Assembly: GCA_003586115.2 (NCBI GenBank)
Contig: QVOM02000021.1
Span: 14,328,185 to 14,392,184, forward strand
DNA: 64,000 nucleotides
Direction: 5' to 3'
DNA from: Salvator merianae
Lineage: Eukaryota; Chordata; Lepidosauria; Squamata; Teiidae
Both the position numbers and the translations under genes were made by a program. The number at the start of each line of letters is the position of its first letter. The stretch's first letter is position 1. A model generated the notes under the pieces. The model had not been told where the DNA came from, ran no database searches, and worked only from the letters and a program-made list of their open reading frames with translations. Below, piece by piece: positions 42,996 to 55,108 of the stretch.

Positions 42996-44700
42996 ATTTA
43001 TTTATTTATTTATTTATTATTTGCATTTTTATCCTGCCCTATACCCAAAGGTCTCAAGGCAGGTTACAACGTTAAAAACCAATATAAAATAAAATGAACA
43101 TACTAAAATAATAAAGTGTCTGAAAATGGGGAGGAAAAGCTGTTTATATAGTCAAAGGCCAGGGCAAAGAGATGTGTCTTCATTGCTTTCTTAAATATGT
43201 AGTGAAGGTGCATGACGCACCTCAGGGGGGAGACTATTCCATAGTCTAGGACCCATCACTGAGAAGGCCCTATCCCAATTGCCCACCCCTTTTGCTACTG
43301 AGGGTGGCAGTACAACCAGGAGGACCTCCCCTATAGATCTTAAGACACAGGCAGATTGATATGGAAGAAGGCATTCCTTTAGATATTTGGGGTCCAAGTC
43401 ATTTAGGACCTTATAAGTTAAGGTTAACACCTTGAATTGGGCTCGGTAGTGAATTGGCAGCCAGTGCATCTCTTTTAAGATGACGTGATGTGGATCCAAC
43501 CAGCTGTCCCAGTCAGCAATCTAGCAGTTGCATTCTACACCAACTGCAACTTCTGAACCATCTTCAAGGGCAGCCCCATGTAGAGTGCATTACAATAGTC
43601 CAATCTGGAAGTTACCGGAGCATGGATAACTGTGGCCAAATCATCTCTGTTCAGAAGGGGTGTTAGCTGTCTAACCAGCCATAATTGGAAATAGGTACTC
43701 TTGCCCATGTCCCCCACCTGATTTCGTACCTGTCCCTTCCAGGACATTACAACCCCATTGAGAACAGGATGCCTCCCAACTTCAGGGACTCAAGACCCTG
43801 TGACCCACAGCACCTCCGTCCTGTCTGGATTCAGTTTCACTTTGTTGCCCCCCATCCAGCCCATTACTGCCTCCAGGCACTTGTCAAATGCTTCAACTGC
43901 ATCTCCTTATTCAGATGGTACAAAGAAATAGAGTTGGGTGTCATTTGCATATTGATGACACCTCACTTCAAATCTCCTGATGACCTCTCCCAGTGACTCC
44001 ATATAGATATTAAAGAGTATGGGAGATAAAATTGACCCCTGAGGAACCCCAAAAGTGAGTTCCTAGGGTCAAGCAAGAGTCCCATTGTCACTGTCTGGGA
44101 TTGGCCTTGGAGATGGGAATGGAACCAATGTAGCACGCTACCTCCAACTCCCAAACTCTGTAGCCTTTCCAGAAGGATACTATGGTCAATGGTATGAAAA
44201 GCTGCCAAGCGATCCAGAAGAACCAATAGGGTTGTGCTCCCCCATCTCTTCTCCAGAGAAGGTTATCAACCAGGGCAACCAAGGCGGTTTCTGCACCATA
44301 CCTGGGCCTGAAGCCAGATTGAAATGGGTCCAGATAATCAGCTTCTTCCAAGCATGCCTGCAGTTAAACAGCCACACCTCTCTCCAATACCTTACCCTAA
44401 AACAGTATGTTAGCCACCGGGTGATAGTTGTTTAAATCTTCTGAATCCAGGTAGACACTCTTGAGGAGGGAGTGTACTACCACCTCTTTAAGAGTTGGTG
44501 GGACCTCCCCATATGCCACCACCCCTCACACACCTGAAAGAGGTGGGGCTGCAAGATGGCCTTCAACTTGTGATCTTCATGCCACATTACCCCTGCTTTA
44601 AGTGCATAAGCCTTGTGGAGTGAAGCATTTTGCTTTTTTGCAACTCCTTTTTCCTTCATCGGCATCTCTGCAAAGAGTAGTCTTATCTGGGAGCCGGTGC
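42996..44700 (-). mobile_element. CR1/L2/L3-type LINE, reverse transcriptase-bearing, largest LINE remnant
   Basis: Read on the minus strand, reverse transcriptase landmarks occur in order: SVYLDSEDLNNYHPVANIL; LEEADYLDPFQSGFRPRYGA; FHTIDHSILLERLQSLGVGG (normally F.TIDH); QYANDTQLYF, where the catalytic YADD is YAND; LDYCNALYMGLPL; LHWLPIHYRAQFKVLTLTYK; and DRAFSVMGPRLWNSLPPEVR. After it come a 3' UTR with GGCAGGATAAAAATGC and a TAAA tail at about 43002-43017. Frames shift several times, and the lost second catalytic aspartate makes it inactive. About 1.7 kb survives; the 5' half (endonuclease) is missing. Confidence 0.9.
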
Positions 44701-45689
44701 GGATGCCCAGCCGTTAAGCCATGGCCCAGCCATTGTGCTGATGCCAAAAAAACTTTGTCTCCTTCCCTTCCTTTTTTCTTCTTTTAAAATGGGACAGTGC
44801 TGAGATTTTGCAGTCCTCTTTTCCTGCGTGGTGAACTTGGTACAACCTTTTTAGATATATTGGTGAAAGGGTATGGAACATGCCCATGTCATCGCGAAAA
44901 GAGCTTTAGTAAGAGAGCAGCATGCCTCCTGTCTCTCCTGTGTCCATGGATTTATTGAGCTTGACACTAGTGTGTCTGCTGCTTTTTGAATAATTTGTGA
45001 GGCAGAGAAGCGGCATTTTACAGACAATGACCTTCTGAATTAAATATGAACATTAAGGAGTCAAAGGGGCTGCAGTCGCAGTAACTGGAAAATAGCTGTT
45101 TGCTCTGGTGTTTGAGAATGGGTAATTCTGATAATCAGGTGCCTAATATATTCAGGGAGCCTAACCATTAATGTTGTCCTTATTTAACTGGAGTGGAGTT
45201 TAAAGCTGTGGCTGAAACTATTTGGTTTGGTTCTGGGTCAAAGCCCATCAAGATACTGTAATTGATTCAGCACACCACTGTAACTGGATCATTTCTAGCT
45301 CGTAGAAGGGAACAAGTCTTTCTCATTAGAATTGTCAGCCATCACCCATAAGCTCTATGAAAGATGCATGACATAAAAATAACTAAACACTTAATAGTAA
45401 AACTGTAACAAATTTTAATTAGAAGTATTTAATTAGGGTGTCATATATCATTAACTCGTAAAGTTACAGTCTCTCCCAGCCTTTCAGAAGCTGGCAAGAT
45501 TGCAGTGGAGGTACCTTAGCAGGCAAAAATCCCCCCTACGTTTGCTAGTGCATATGGGAACTGCACAGAAAGTTGAAGGTTCAAGTACTTCTGCTCAACA
45601 TTTAAGCAATCAGTTGTGTCTTCCAAATGATTCTCCTTAACTCTCAAGTTGGCTGGTTGGTTGGTTCTTTTCCTTAGTAGTTAATCAGA
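44701..45689. other. Unique DNA, candidate conserved non-coding element
   Basis: No repeat recognised over 44950-45480. The stretch is A/T-rich with several TAATTA-type homeodomain cores (TTTTAATTAGAAGTATTTAATTAGG near 45412-45438), the look of a vertebrate conserved element, but conservation cannot be tested here. Confidence 0.35.
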
Positions 45690-46085
45690 TGACAGAAAAT
45701 GACAGCTTAAGGAAGTGGGCATCCACATGGCCCTGAGCCAGATGTGGACACCTCCCACATATTTCCTGAAAGGTGCAACCTTTTTGAAGTGTCAGATGGA
45801 CAACCCTGATGTTAGCCCTTTTGGAGGTTTTAGAATGGGAGCAATATGTGTTGCTTCCATACCAAATGAAAACCCAGAGTTCTGAGCTGCATATCATGTA
45901 CACAGTCCCACTTCTGTATAAACATCCAGCTACCAACTGGGAATTTGACTCTGTGCTTGGCATTCCACATGCAGAGCCATTCCAGATGATGTGGAGGGGC
46001 ATTTGGCCAAGCCCCCTCCCCCCAGCCACCCCCATGGCTGCCAGCTCCATTCAGCCCTGATGGGGTTTGCATTTAGAAGGCGGCT
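45690..46085. mobile_element. Family D element (poorly bounded)
   Basis: See the partner at 38526-38975. GC-richer block with CCTCCCACATATTTCCTG, GAGTTCTGAGCTGCATATCATG and GATGATGTGGAGGGGCATTTGG. The 121-codon minus-strand frame across it has no domain. Confidence 0.4.
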
Positions 46086-46499
46086 TAGTCAGTCTCATTC
46101 AGTCCTATGCTTTTGCAAATGTTGCATTTCTCAGAAGGCTGTTCAGAAGCAGTAGCACTGTCAACCTGATCATGATTAATTTTGGTGGTAAATCACTAGA
46201 AATGCCACAAAGCTACATTTTTGTTTGATCCAATGCATTTTAATTATTATTTTTTAGGTTTTTTTGTCTGTTTTTATTCCATTTATATGAAACATTTCAG
46301 TAAGATGTTTTCATTAACATTTCTTGGCAATTGACAAATACTAGAGCAATGAAAATTAAAATGAATCTAATATCAAAATACTTGTTCAGAATATTAAAAG
46401 CCTCCTGCAGGAACTTCATGTAGGTTTCAAGAACAAGCAAAAATGTCTTCCTCCAAGTAAAAAATTCTAGAGCCAAAAAAAGAAAGAACCGTTATAAAC
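46086..46499. other. Unrecognised intronic DNA
   Basis: Nothing recognised. Confidence 0.35.
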
Positions 46500-46770
46500 T
46501 TAGCTACTAAGCCTGCTGCAGCCTTTTCTGGACGGGGTAGGCTGGACACAGTGACCCTTGTTGCAGGATTGCTCCAGACTGGACTGCTTTAATGTGCTCT
46601 GTGCAGGGCTCTCCTTGGAGGTGTTACAGGAGATGAAACACTAGTACAAAATATAGCAGCCAGGTTGCTGACAGGTGTTTCTGGACAGACACATGAATCC
46701 TAAAAGATCTGCAGAGGTTGCCAATTCAAAGTATTGACAAAGAAGCAATTTGAAAACCTTAACAATTGTC
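46500..46770 (+). mobile_element. CR1/L2-type LINE, end of reverse transcriptase
   Basis: LQPFLDG..., SRLDCFNVLCAGLSLEVLQE then, after frame changes, IQQPGC, corresponds to SRLDYCNALYVGLPL..L.KLQ.VQNAAAR. It is followed by LKDLQRLPIQS (LHWLPI region). Frameshifted and dead. Confidence 0.7.
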
Positions 46771-47996
46771 CAGACACTATCATCTGCATGGTTAGTTCTG
46801 CGGCTTTGTTCTAGTATCATTCTACTTCCTCTGGCTTTTAGTGTCCATTTATATCTACTCCTTAACTCTGTACGGTTCCAACAGAATTGCTGTCAATCTG
46901 TGACACCTGCTAGCACCTTTCACTATACTTTGCGCCATAAAGAGCAAGTTCTTGCACTTTAGGAGGCACCAAGAAATTCAAGTTCCCTGTCACTTTTAAC
47001 AGTAGCGATGCTGTTTCTGTAGCTACAGCTGTGCTTAACTAAAAGTAAGCAGAGATGAAAAAAGGCCCTGCTGAGATGAGCCGTGCTGGTGGTTCCATAC
47101 ATGGATGGGGAAAACTCACCATTATCCGAAATGCAAATAAGACATTACTGGGACTTTGGCACTGCTTAAGGGATGGTGTTATCCCACAGACATCTTGCTA
47201 CAGGGACTACAAATTTACCTTAGCAGCATGGGAAATGGTCTCCCTAGAGTATATCCAGGAAGGAACAGTCCCATGTTTTTCCTTCTTCATCCTCCACTGT
47301 TTAGGTCAGTCCATAGTTAGGCAGACCTTTCACCAGGATTTTAGTTAATGAAAACTTGTCCTTGCATGGTTGTGATGCTGCACTAGAGTCTTGTTCTTAT
47401 TGTTTCTCAGTGCTGCTGCTGTTGACTTGCTTTGTCTGTGCTTCTGTAGCTATGATGTATTGTAGGCTGTACTCTGTTTTCATTCATTTTTGAATGAAAT
47501 GAAATTTCATTCATTTCATTTCATTTGTCTGTTATAAATACAAGTGTGGAATCACTAACAGGTTACTTATCCATTTGGATGGTGATCCCCTCAGATTAGG
47601 TAGCATCATTAGGGGTGAATGTAATTCTAAATTGCTGCAAACTGCTTCTGGGGAACATTGGGCAGAAGAAACACCCCTTCATTACCAACATCATAAATAC
47701 ATAATTATTTATTTTAAAAAATCAACATTGTGGATTAAATCTTTCACGCCCTAAATGGTCCACTCCGTTCTGTCTCTGCAGAATTCTGATAATCAATTTC
47801 TTGCCTTTCTCTGCTGCTTTGATTCATCCTACTTTTGTGCGGAAAAAGGAGTAACTGATATACATGAACATATATGTTCAAGAGGTCCTTGACTGAGCCG
47901 ATTCAATTTGAAGATCAGCTCTGTGCATAACTGGTTAATGCATATGCTTGCTTTAAAAATTCCAAAAGTGAAGCAGAATAGAATATCACCCTAGAA
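46771..47996. other. Unrecognised DNA with an A/T palindromic repeat
   Basis: No gene recognised. At 47479-47526 repeated CATT and AATG words form overlapping inverted repeats (CATTCATTTTTGAATG and AATGAAATGAAATTTCATT). The 97-codon frame at 47055-47348 has no domain. Confidence 0.4.
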
Positions 47997-48134
47997 CAGT
48001 GGCTTCCAAATTATGGTCCTCCAGATGTTCCTGAACAATTTCCAGCATTCCATTTCCCACTAGTGCGAATGGGAGTGGAATGATGGGAGGTTTTGTTCGG
48101 GAACATCTGGAGGATCACAGTTTGAGAACCACTG
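47997..48134. mobile_element. hAT MITE with 8-bp target duplication
   Basis: 138 bp between CAGTGGCTTCCAAATTATGG and the complement of CAGTGGTTCTCAAACTGTGA, with arms continuing through TCCTCCAGATGTTCC.GAACAA. Flanks CCCTAGAA (47989-47996) and CTCTAGAA (48135-48142) agree at 7 of 8 positions. Typical hAT ends and duplication length. Non-coding. Confidence 0.9.
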
Positions 48135-48698
48135 CTCTAGAAGGTCATTTAGCTAAAGAAAGCAGCTGGGGGGGAAGGGGGAAAGATTGCATTTTTTCCA
48201 AATGCTAAATGGAAATTAGGTCCTGAAGGGATCTTTCCTTGTCCTTGTGTCGCCAGTGGTTGCTTCTCAGCCCCTCCGCCCACTTGCAGCGCTCAGGCAT
48301 GCTTTTAATGGTGGGCATGTTCAGGGATGTAAAAGCCATTAGAGAAAATTCCAAGGAGCTTCCTGTGTTTAGATGATACGACAGAGCTAGACATAGAAAA
48401 GGGGGATTGAAACAATCTCTGGATGACTGTGAGGCCCAACGAAATGACAGTACAAAAGTTAGTGATGATAGCTTCCCAATTTATATTCAGGTGTGAACAT
48501 TCGCTTCATGTTCAAATAAGTCCATTAATTATTAATCTGTTTAATAATTCATCATTCTGAAATGGTGTCTTTCTTTGCCCTATATATTTTAATGAGCGAT
48601 CAAGCCGTTTTATGCACAGGCAACTGCAGCACAGCCAGATGAGAGCGTCTTCTGCCATGTATTTGTAGGGAAGTTCTTCAGGCCTGAATAGGAATCCA
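48135..48698. other. Unique DNA, candidate conserved non-coding element
   Basis: Repeat-free stretch with CCATTAATTATTAATCTGTTTAATAATTCATCA at 48524-48556 and otherwise balanced composition. A poly-G run of eight lies near 48169. Conservation not testable here. Confidence 0.35.
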
Positions 48699-49205
48699 AG
48701 AGCGTGTTTGCACTTAGCGAGAGGAATGTTCCAGGACACTCGCTGGAATGCAGGATTCACACTTGCAAACAGCTGACCCGAAATCTACCAAAGTCTACCT
48801 GATACTCACCTGAAGCCTACTAGCTGTGGCCAGCTAAATTGTAATCTCCAACCCAACCTGTGCATTCAGGTGCAGATCAGGGAAGGTGTGTTCGTGCCAC
48901 ATCTGGGTTTGAAGTGGCAGCGGAGCCAGTGGGGCTGTGCAGGCACCGTCTGACAGTTCGGACTCATGTTTGCATTATGGAGTTCGGACCCTGGCTACTG
49001 TTTCAAACACAACTTCAAAAACAGCTCCTCTGAGTTTGAACACAGCTTCCTAACTAGTGCAATCCCATTCGCAATGCTTCCTCTGCTAGTCAGCTCGCAA
49101 ACTGTTCCATTGCTGACAAGTGTGAATACTCGTCACCGTACCTGATCCTGGCCGGTCCAACCCCTGCTGATTAGTATGTTCTACTCTCATAAGTGAGAAA
49201 ACGCC
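48699..49205. mobile_element. Family C-type element
   Basis: Left GAGCGTGTTTGCACTTAGCGAGAGGAA and the complement of the right end, GGGGCGTTTTCTCACTTATGAGAG, form imperfect inverted repeats around about 500 bp. Size and GC-richer interior resemble the element at 25829-26268. Non-coding. Confidence 0.55.
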
Positions 49206-51050
49206 CCAAGATTTAGCAGATCAAGCCCCAAGGCCCAGGACACTCAGAAACGGTCCTGAAAGATCACCTATCTCTTGATGGTCTTCTGTGTTGTTGACAC
49301 GAACACTGTATGGATTTGTCTGTACAGTCACCAGAAGTCCATCTTGGTTTGGCAGTACTTTTACTTTGGTCTGTGCTGCTAGGGCATGTAGGTAGAACCC
49401 ACACATGCCATGTTGTCCCATGCAGTGCATGGCAGCCTGGCCCGGCCCAAATTCAGAGTCACTACTCCTGCTGGACTAGTCCGCAATGTAGATGCTGCAT
49501 TCCCTGAGCTCAGTGCAGAAGCAGCCCTAATTCCTTCAATTTTCCCTTGGAGATACAGTCATTGCTGCATGTCCTCGTTTGACACGTGGATGCTAAACTT
49601 CAAAGTATATTTCAACCTCAACTATTGATAGTTGTTTCCTGCTGATGGCAGGTTTCTCAGACTCGTGAGTTGGGGGAAGGTATTTCGAACTCTTACATAA
49701 CAGCAGACAAAAAAATTGAGCTTTCCTTGTGACAAAGGGGTGAAATACAAGCAGGAAAAGAAAATGGTTCTCATATGATAGAAATAAAAAGAAGCCATGT
49801 TCAACTCTGCTCAAAAAGAAGGGTCTCCTTCTTCCTAGACTGCCTTGCTACTGTCAGCTGCAGTAAGCAAGAGAGAGAGAGAGATTTTTTTTCCTCTTCC
49901 TCCTTTAATTTTTCTTCTTATGGAAAAAATTTATTATATCTCCACCACACTGTGTCCTAGCCAAGGGAGGCAATTTGGATGAGTTCAGGTCTCAAGTGTT
50001 TATACTGCTGTAGACTAGAATGTCTTGTAATCCTTCCCCTGGAATACCCAGGTACAGCATCTGAAACTCCAGACGTTGGACACACCAAAGAAACAACATG
50101 CTTTAGGCCAGTGGTTCCCTACCTCTTTTCACTTGGGTACTCGTTGTTAACCTATTTCCATAAATTGTAACCTTCATGTCAGCAAAATATTTGTAATCAG
50201 TATAGTTACTGTAATTAATATAGTTACTAAATGTTCTGATTTGTCCTGCTGGTGGTACATGTATCCCAGATTTATGGGATACAGTTCACATTGCATGTGG
50301 AAATAATACACTCTGCTAAAAACATGAATTGGTGGGTTATAGTGAGGAATTGGGGTGCATGGCTAGTTTTTGATGTGATCTCCCTGCAGCAAAGATTGAC
50401 TGAAGGCATGGTAAACTTTGTGTGTGACTAGGGTCTTTTCCCCTTCAGTTGCATGCTAAGCCAAGTAGACCTAGTGACTGTTATGCAGGTCTTGAAAGTT
50501 GCCTTGTTCATGCTCCCCTCCCCCCCCAGCATCTCTTTAAAAGTTCTTGAATTCCTCTAACCCTTATTTACTATATAGGCCTACCCTATAACTGTAGTTC
50601 TCTGGGCCAGTTGGTTTATTCTTTTTTGTGTGTTCTGTTTCTGTGATTTAACATGTTTCATGCTGTGTATGTCATTTGCACTAAAACCAATGCAAGTGAA
50701 GGGCCTCTGTCCTTATTGCTTTAATGCAAACTCCATTTTTGTTGCCTCCAACAGCACAAAGTGTGAAGGAGACCTATTCGGTCCCTGAGGTTGTGCAAGG
50801 ATAGTGGTGGAGATGTTCAGATCCCTGCGCTCAAGTCAGCAAAAAGGAAGAGTCTTCTTCTATAGTAGTGCAGAGCCTTTCATGCCTCTTGTATACCTCA
50901 GCAGTCACATCTTCCCATTTTCTCTAGCGCCAGCAGTAGTCATCTACTAGAAGAGATGCTTCAGCCCCATGCGGTGTTCCATCTAAGGCTGCAACCGGAT
51001 GTTGCTTATTTATTCCACTATATTTAAAGATTCCGGAATAAAGCATGGGA
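49206..51050. other. Unrecognised intronic DNA with a hAT-end fragment
   Basis: GGCCAGTGGTTCCCTACCTCTTTTC at 50107-50131 looks like one end of a hAT element; the partner end was not found. A C-run of nine lies near 50520. No gene recognised. Confidence 0.4.
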
Positions 51051-51054
51051 AGCT

Positions 51055-51330
51055 CGGGGGTGGCAGGAGGCAGCCATAGCCATGGCCATGGCCATCAGGG
51101 GATGGGGTAGCGGGAGTCGGCAGGTTGGAACTTCAGCGAGGTGATGGGAAGCAGCAGGAAGCAGCCGTGGTGGTAGGGGAGGTGACAGGAGGCAGCTGCA
51201 GATATGGTGGACATTCAGGGACGGGTGGCACAGGCTTTGGGGGTTGATAAGAGATGGTGGGGCATGGGGGGTGGCAGGAGGCAGCTATGCTGGTGGGGCA
51301 TCAGGAGGATGGCAGGAGGTGGCCTGGCGG
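51055..51330 (+). repeat. Degenerate GC-rich minisatellite
   Basis: Words of the type GGTGGCAGGAGGCAGC recur at irregular spacing (51059, 51181, 51273 and weaker copies), separated by GGTGGGGCAT-like sequence. The minus strand has a 189-codon open frame across and beyond this region (51215-51784), the longest in the window. It is P/S/L-rich with no domain, and is explained by the purine-rich complement lacking stops. Confidence 0.6.
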
Positions 51331-52659
51331 GTCTGTTTCTTGCTGAAACAGACTCAGAGCGAGGATTATCCGAATTTAGGATAACCTCATTCCAGGCAGG
51401 AAAGTCTTCCATCTGAAAAAAGCATGAGGTGTGACTATAGCCAGGGAGAAGATCAAGAAAGCAGCTACTAAAAAACTCCCAGAGAAGGACAAGCTGAAAG
51501 ACCAGTTCCCAGCTCAGGAACAGAATCTCTGTTGTTCTGCAAGGTTTCCTTTGAAGAAGCTTTGCCCCCTTGCTGCCCAGGACTGCAAAAGGATTCCATT
51601 TCACTGTCATTGGTAGCATGGATTGGGGTGGGGAGAAAATCTTCTCCCTACAAGTCCATTTGGTGAAAAGATGCACCTTTTTCACTGTCCTGGGCAGCAT
51701 GGGGACTGGACTTGTGCTGCTTCTCAAAGAGGGTGCTAAGGGAGATTCTTGGCAGTGTGGGGGGAATTTTCCATAGGAATACATGTAGCTCTGGATGGGA
51801 AGGGACCCCTTTTGCTGCCTCTGGCAGTCATGGTAAATTATGGCAGAAAAAAAGAAATTATCTAAATTAATAAAAATAATGCATAATATTTCTGTGTTCT
51901 CCCTTCCTCTTGTAGCTAGCTACCTCATGTAGTTTGGTGAGCACGGCCGAAGCTGTTTATATATCTTACACTGCAGATGGCTACACATGGGGATAAGACA
52001 CTAAGCAGTGTGAAGACAAGGAAGATAGAGGTCATAAATTAAAAGTGATGCAAGTAGTCTGAAGAAACTTTTAGTGCCTTGAAAACAGGAAAACATTCCA
52101 GACCACTTAAACAACAATGATAATCTTCATCACTTTCCAAACTGCTCTGTTTCAAAAGTTGCCGGTCATGTGCTCTGTGAAAAACTTCTGTTAAAAGTCA
52201 GGGACGGAAGGAAGCACAGGTTCAAATATCTCTTGAACTTACCCAAATGTTTGGACCACAGCCAGGTTATCCAAGCATATCCACCCACTTGTACATCCTT
52301 AAAGAGAAATTCTAGTACATCAGGTTTTGTTCATCTTTGACTTAACATAGAATTTTCCTATTGCCCTCAAGGCACAGTTTTCAGTAATTTATCTCAGCCT
52401 CTAAGTGCAGCTTATTAAATGCAGCAGCTATATTTATGAAAAGTTTGCTTACATATTGTGCTCTTTTCACTATCCTAAGACATAAAAATGTGCTGTCCTA
52501 GCTTGTATAATACTGTTTTGTTTAGCATGTTTTTGCTTTTACACAGTGGGTTAAATGTGGCTTCTGTTGTATAGCACTTTTACAAGGTGGTTTGCTTTTT
52601 TTGCAGTTGGTAAAAAGTGACTTCACTTGTTCAATGCAATCTTGGAAACTTCCAGTAAT
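51331..52659. other. Unrecognised intronic DNA
   Basis: No gene or bounded repeat recognised. Confidence 0.4.
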
Positions 52660-53170
52660 ATAGTTTGGCTTCTGAAGCTATTTCTGGCATGGTGCACATT
52701 GGCCTGTGCCATGCTGGGCTGATTATGGGCTGCATCAAGCAGTTCAGCTCACGATTGAAAGGGCAGTTGGCAGCACAGTCTAGTCCAGCCCTGCCCTGCC
52801 CTGCCCAACTGGCAACTTTAGAGGCTCCCACCTTCCAAAGTTGCCAACCAGGACTGGTTTAGCCAGGTGCCCAGAAGAGGCAGAGTTCTGGGGTCACTTC
52901 CAGGGGCCTGGCAAAATGGCACTGAGGCTCCACAGGCTGGGTAGACCAATCTAGCCACTCATTGCTGCCCAAACATAGGTGGCTGCATTGGCCTGCCTCT
53001 GGACAACAAATAGGAGACTGCTTCAAAGCTGTCTTCCATTGGTTAGGACTGCAAAGGACTCACTGGGCCCTTTCCAACGCCATGTGGATTTGGCATTTCC
53101 ATGGGAGCATGGCCTCCAGTAGATTGGTCTACAATATGGATGAAGTCTTACCCAGGGGCTGTTAGCCCAG
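52660..53170 (+). mobile_element. Family H repeat element
   Basis: Best-preserved core: GTTGCCAACCAGGACTGGTTTAGCCAGGTGCCCAGAA, then TTCTGGGGTCACTTCCAGG and AAATGGCACTGAGGCTC. It has a short CCCTG array at 52789-52806 at the point where the copy at 15.4 kb has the expanded TGGCC array. Confidence 0.7.
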
Positions 53171-54149
53171 ATCAGCAGCCCTGTTCAGATCCTGCCTGAG
53201 GTACCACTGATTCACACTGACAGGCTGGACTTCTCTTTATAGCATCACTGACTTATTAATAATCTGGACACCCCCTTGTAATGTTATTGACTTCCATTGG
53301 TTCACTTGATCTCATCTCTGTGGTGCTGTTGACTTACATAGTAGACTTGGCCTCCACAGTTCTCCTAACCCCCGTTTTGTAAAAGTTTTGCATAGTTTAG
53401 TTTTGCACTGCATAGCAGTGTTTGTTGTATATAGCCTTGTTTGAGATGACTACATAATACATTGTACGTCTTACCAATGACTATGATATCCAGCCTTCCA
53501 GACTGATTATAGCTAGCCTGCATACATAATACCTTTCTTTAACTTCAGATGATATGGAGCTGAGTCCTCTTCTAGGAAGAGAGGATCATGTTTATTTTGG
53601 CATTTGCAGGACCTATATAATGGACGGATCTGAATATACTTACTGTCTAGCTTTTTACTGATAGTTATGCTGTTAATTTTGTTGTTCTGTTTATCACATT
53701 ATTTTGATATAAATGTTGACTGATGGCACACAAGGTTGACATCTTACTGAAGCTGAGTAGAATCGGCTTTGGTAAAGGTCAGGAAGAAAAACCTCTTAAA
53801 AGTGACATATTACCCACTGTGTAAAAGCAAAAACATGCTGTGGAAACCCCCATTATTCAAAGGATCACTACATATTTTAATATTCAAGTATTGTGAAAAG
53901 AACACAACATCTGAAATAAGCTTTCAGAAAGAGAGCTGCCACGTCTATTATTTACACACAGACGTTGAGATAAGTTACTGTGCAAGTGCTATTAAAACTA
54001 GGCACCGACTTATAGATAGTAGGGGAAATTTCTTGAGATCCTGATTCGGTGTTTTACCACTACTGAATTGTTTTATTTTTAGTACTTACCTGACCATATT
54101 TGTGTTCCAGACAAGTACCATAGTCAATTTATACAGACACGCACAACCA
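53171..54149. other. Unrecognised intronic DNA
   Basis: The + strand frame of 91 codons at 53769-54044 has no domain. Nothing else recognised. Confidence 0.4.
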
Positions 54150-54213
54150 TGCCAGTTGCCTTGGGTTCAGTAGTGGAGAAAATGTGGGATATAAATGCAA
54201 TTAAATAAATAGC
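54150..54213 (+). mobile_element. LINE 3' tail
   Basis: GAGAAAATGTGGGATATAAATGCAATTAAATAAATA, a CR1/L2-type terminus. Confidence 0.55.
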
Positions 54214-54643
54214 TCAGAAAGATATTGCAAGAAATATATGTAAAATGCATTTGTTCATATGAGAGATCAATACATGTATATGCATATGTAGGTCTTTACA
54301 AGGACTGTGCATACATGTACAACGAATCCTACTGCTACTGCTTGCCTCTCCCTGTTTTTCCACTCCTTGATGTAGGCCATTAGGAAGAATATTTACTTTT
54401 GGTTTGGGGACTTTTGACTAGTTGACCAGGATGCTACTATCTCTGGACCTTTGTTTTTTTGAGTGCTGCAAATACTAAAACTTTATTTGCAGCAGGAACA
54501 TGTGCAAAAAATGTGTGTCATTGCATTGAATTGTAAACACAGGGACTAGTTTATTGAGTCTTTCTGTTCAGGGAAAACCAATAATACTAGCACCCTAAGG
54601 TAACTAGATTAGCAGAGTAGGTAAACTGAGGCTTGAGGAAGGT
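54214..54643. other. Unrecognised intronic DNA
   Basis: Nothing recognised. Confidence 0.4.
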
Positions 54644-54647
54644 TAGT

Positions 54648-55108
54648 TGTTAGGTTGTAATAGTACTTACACACACAGCAAAGTCTTTGGTGCAGTGTCC
54701 TTTTATTTAGAGTTCAGAGGCAGGGTCACAGTCCAATCCAGTATCAAAGTCTAGTAATCACGTCCAGTCACAAAGTGCTTCGCCAGGTAGCTTACTCAGG
54801 AGTGAGTGAGCAAAGTACTGAACTCTCAGTCCTGTGTATATACTACCTGGCCCCAATCAGTTAACACAGAGCTCCATCACCAGATGGTCACATGTTCGGT
54901 CACATGTTGGTGGTCTGATCTATCAGGCCATACCTTACACAGGTGTTACTAATTACATACAATTGCATTTCCAGGATTATTGTAATACCTGCTTCATAGC
55001 ATTGTACATTGTATATTTGTTCTACAGTATAATACATTTCTACATTTTACACACTTTGCATGATTTTACATTAACATATTCAACAGTGGCTATTTGCAAT
55101 ACCTGACA
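54648..55108 (-). mobile_element. Solo LTR of an endogenous retrovirus or LTR retrotransposon
   Basis: 461 bp from TGTTAGG to CCTGACA, the TG...CA inverted ends of an LTR, flanked by TAGT on both sides (54644-54647 and 55109-55112). The 4-bp duplication implies that the inside of the provirus was lost by recombination between its two LTRs. On the minus strand there is a TATATAC box (about 54835-54841), followed about 120 bp later by an AATAAA signal (about 54706-54711), so the LTR lies in minus orientation. No internal retroviral genes are present. Confidence 0.8.

Noticed and set aside
45685..46050. 121-codon minus frame as a gene
   Set aside because: Lies wholly within a GC-richer repeat-like block shared with 38.5 kb; no domain.
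51215..51784. Longest open frame (189 codons, minus strand) as a possible gene
   Set aside because: It lies over a purine-rich minisatellite whose complement lacks stop codons; composition is P/S/L-rich, no domain, and parts are also open on the + strand.
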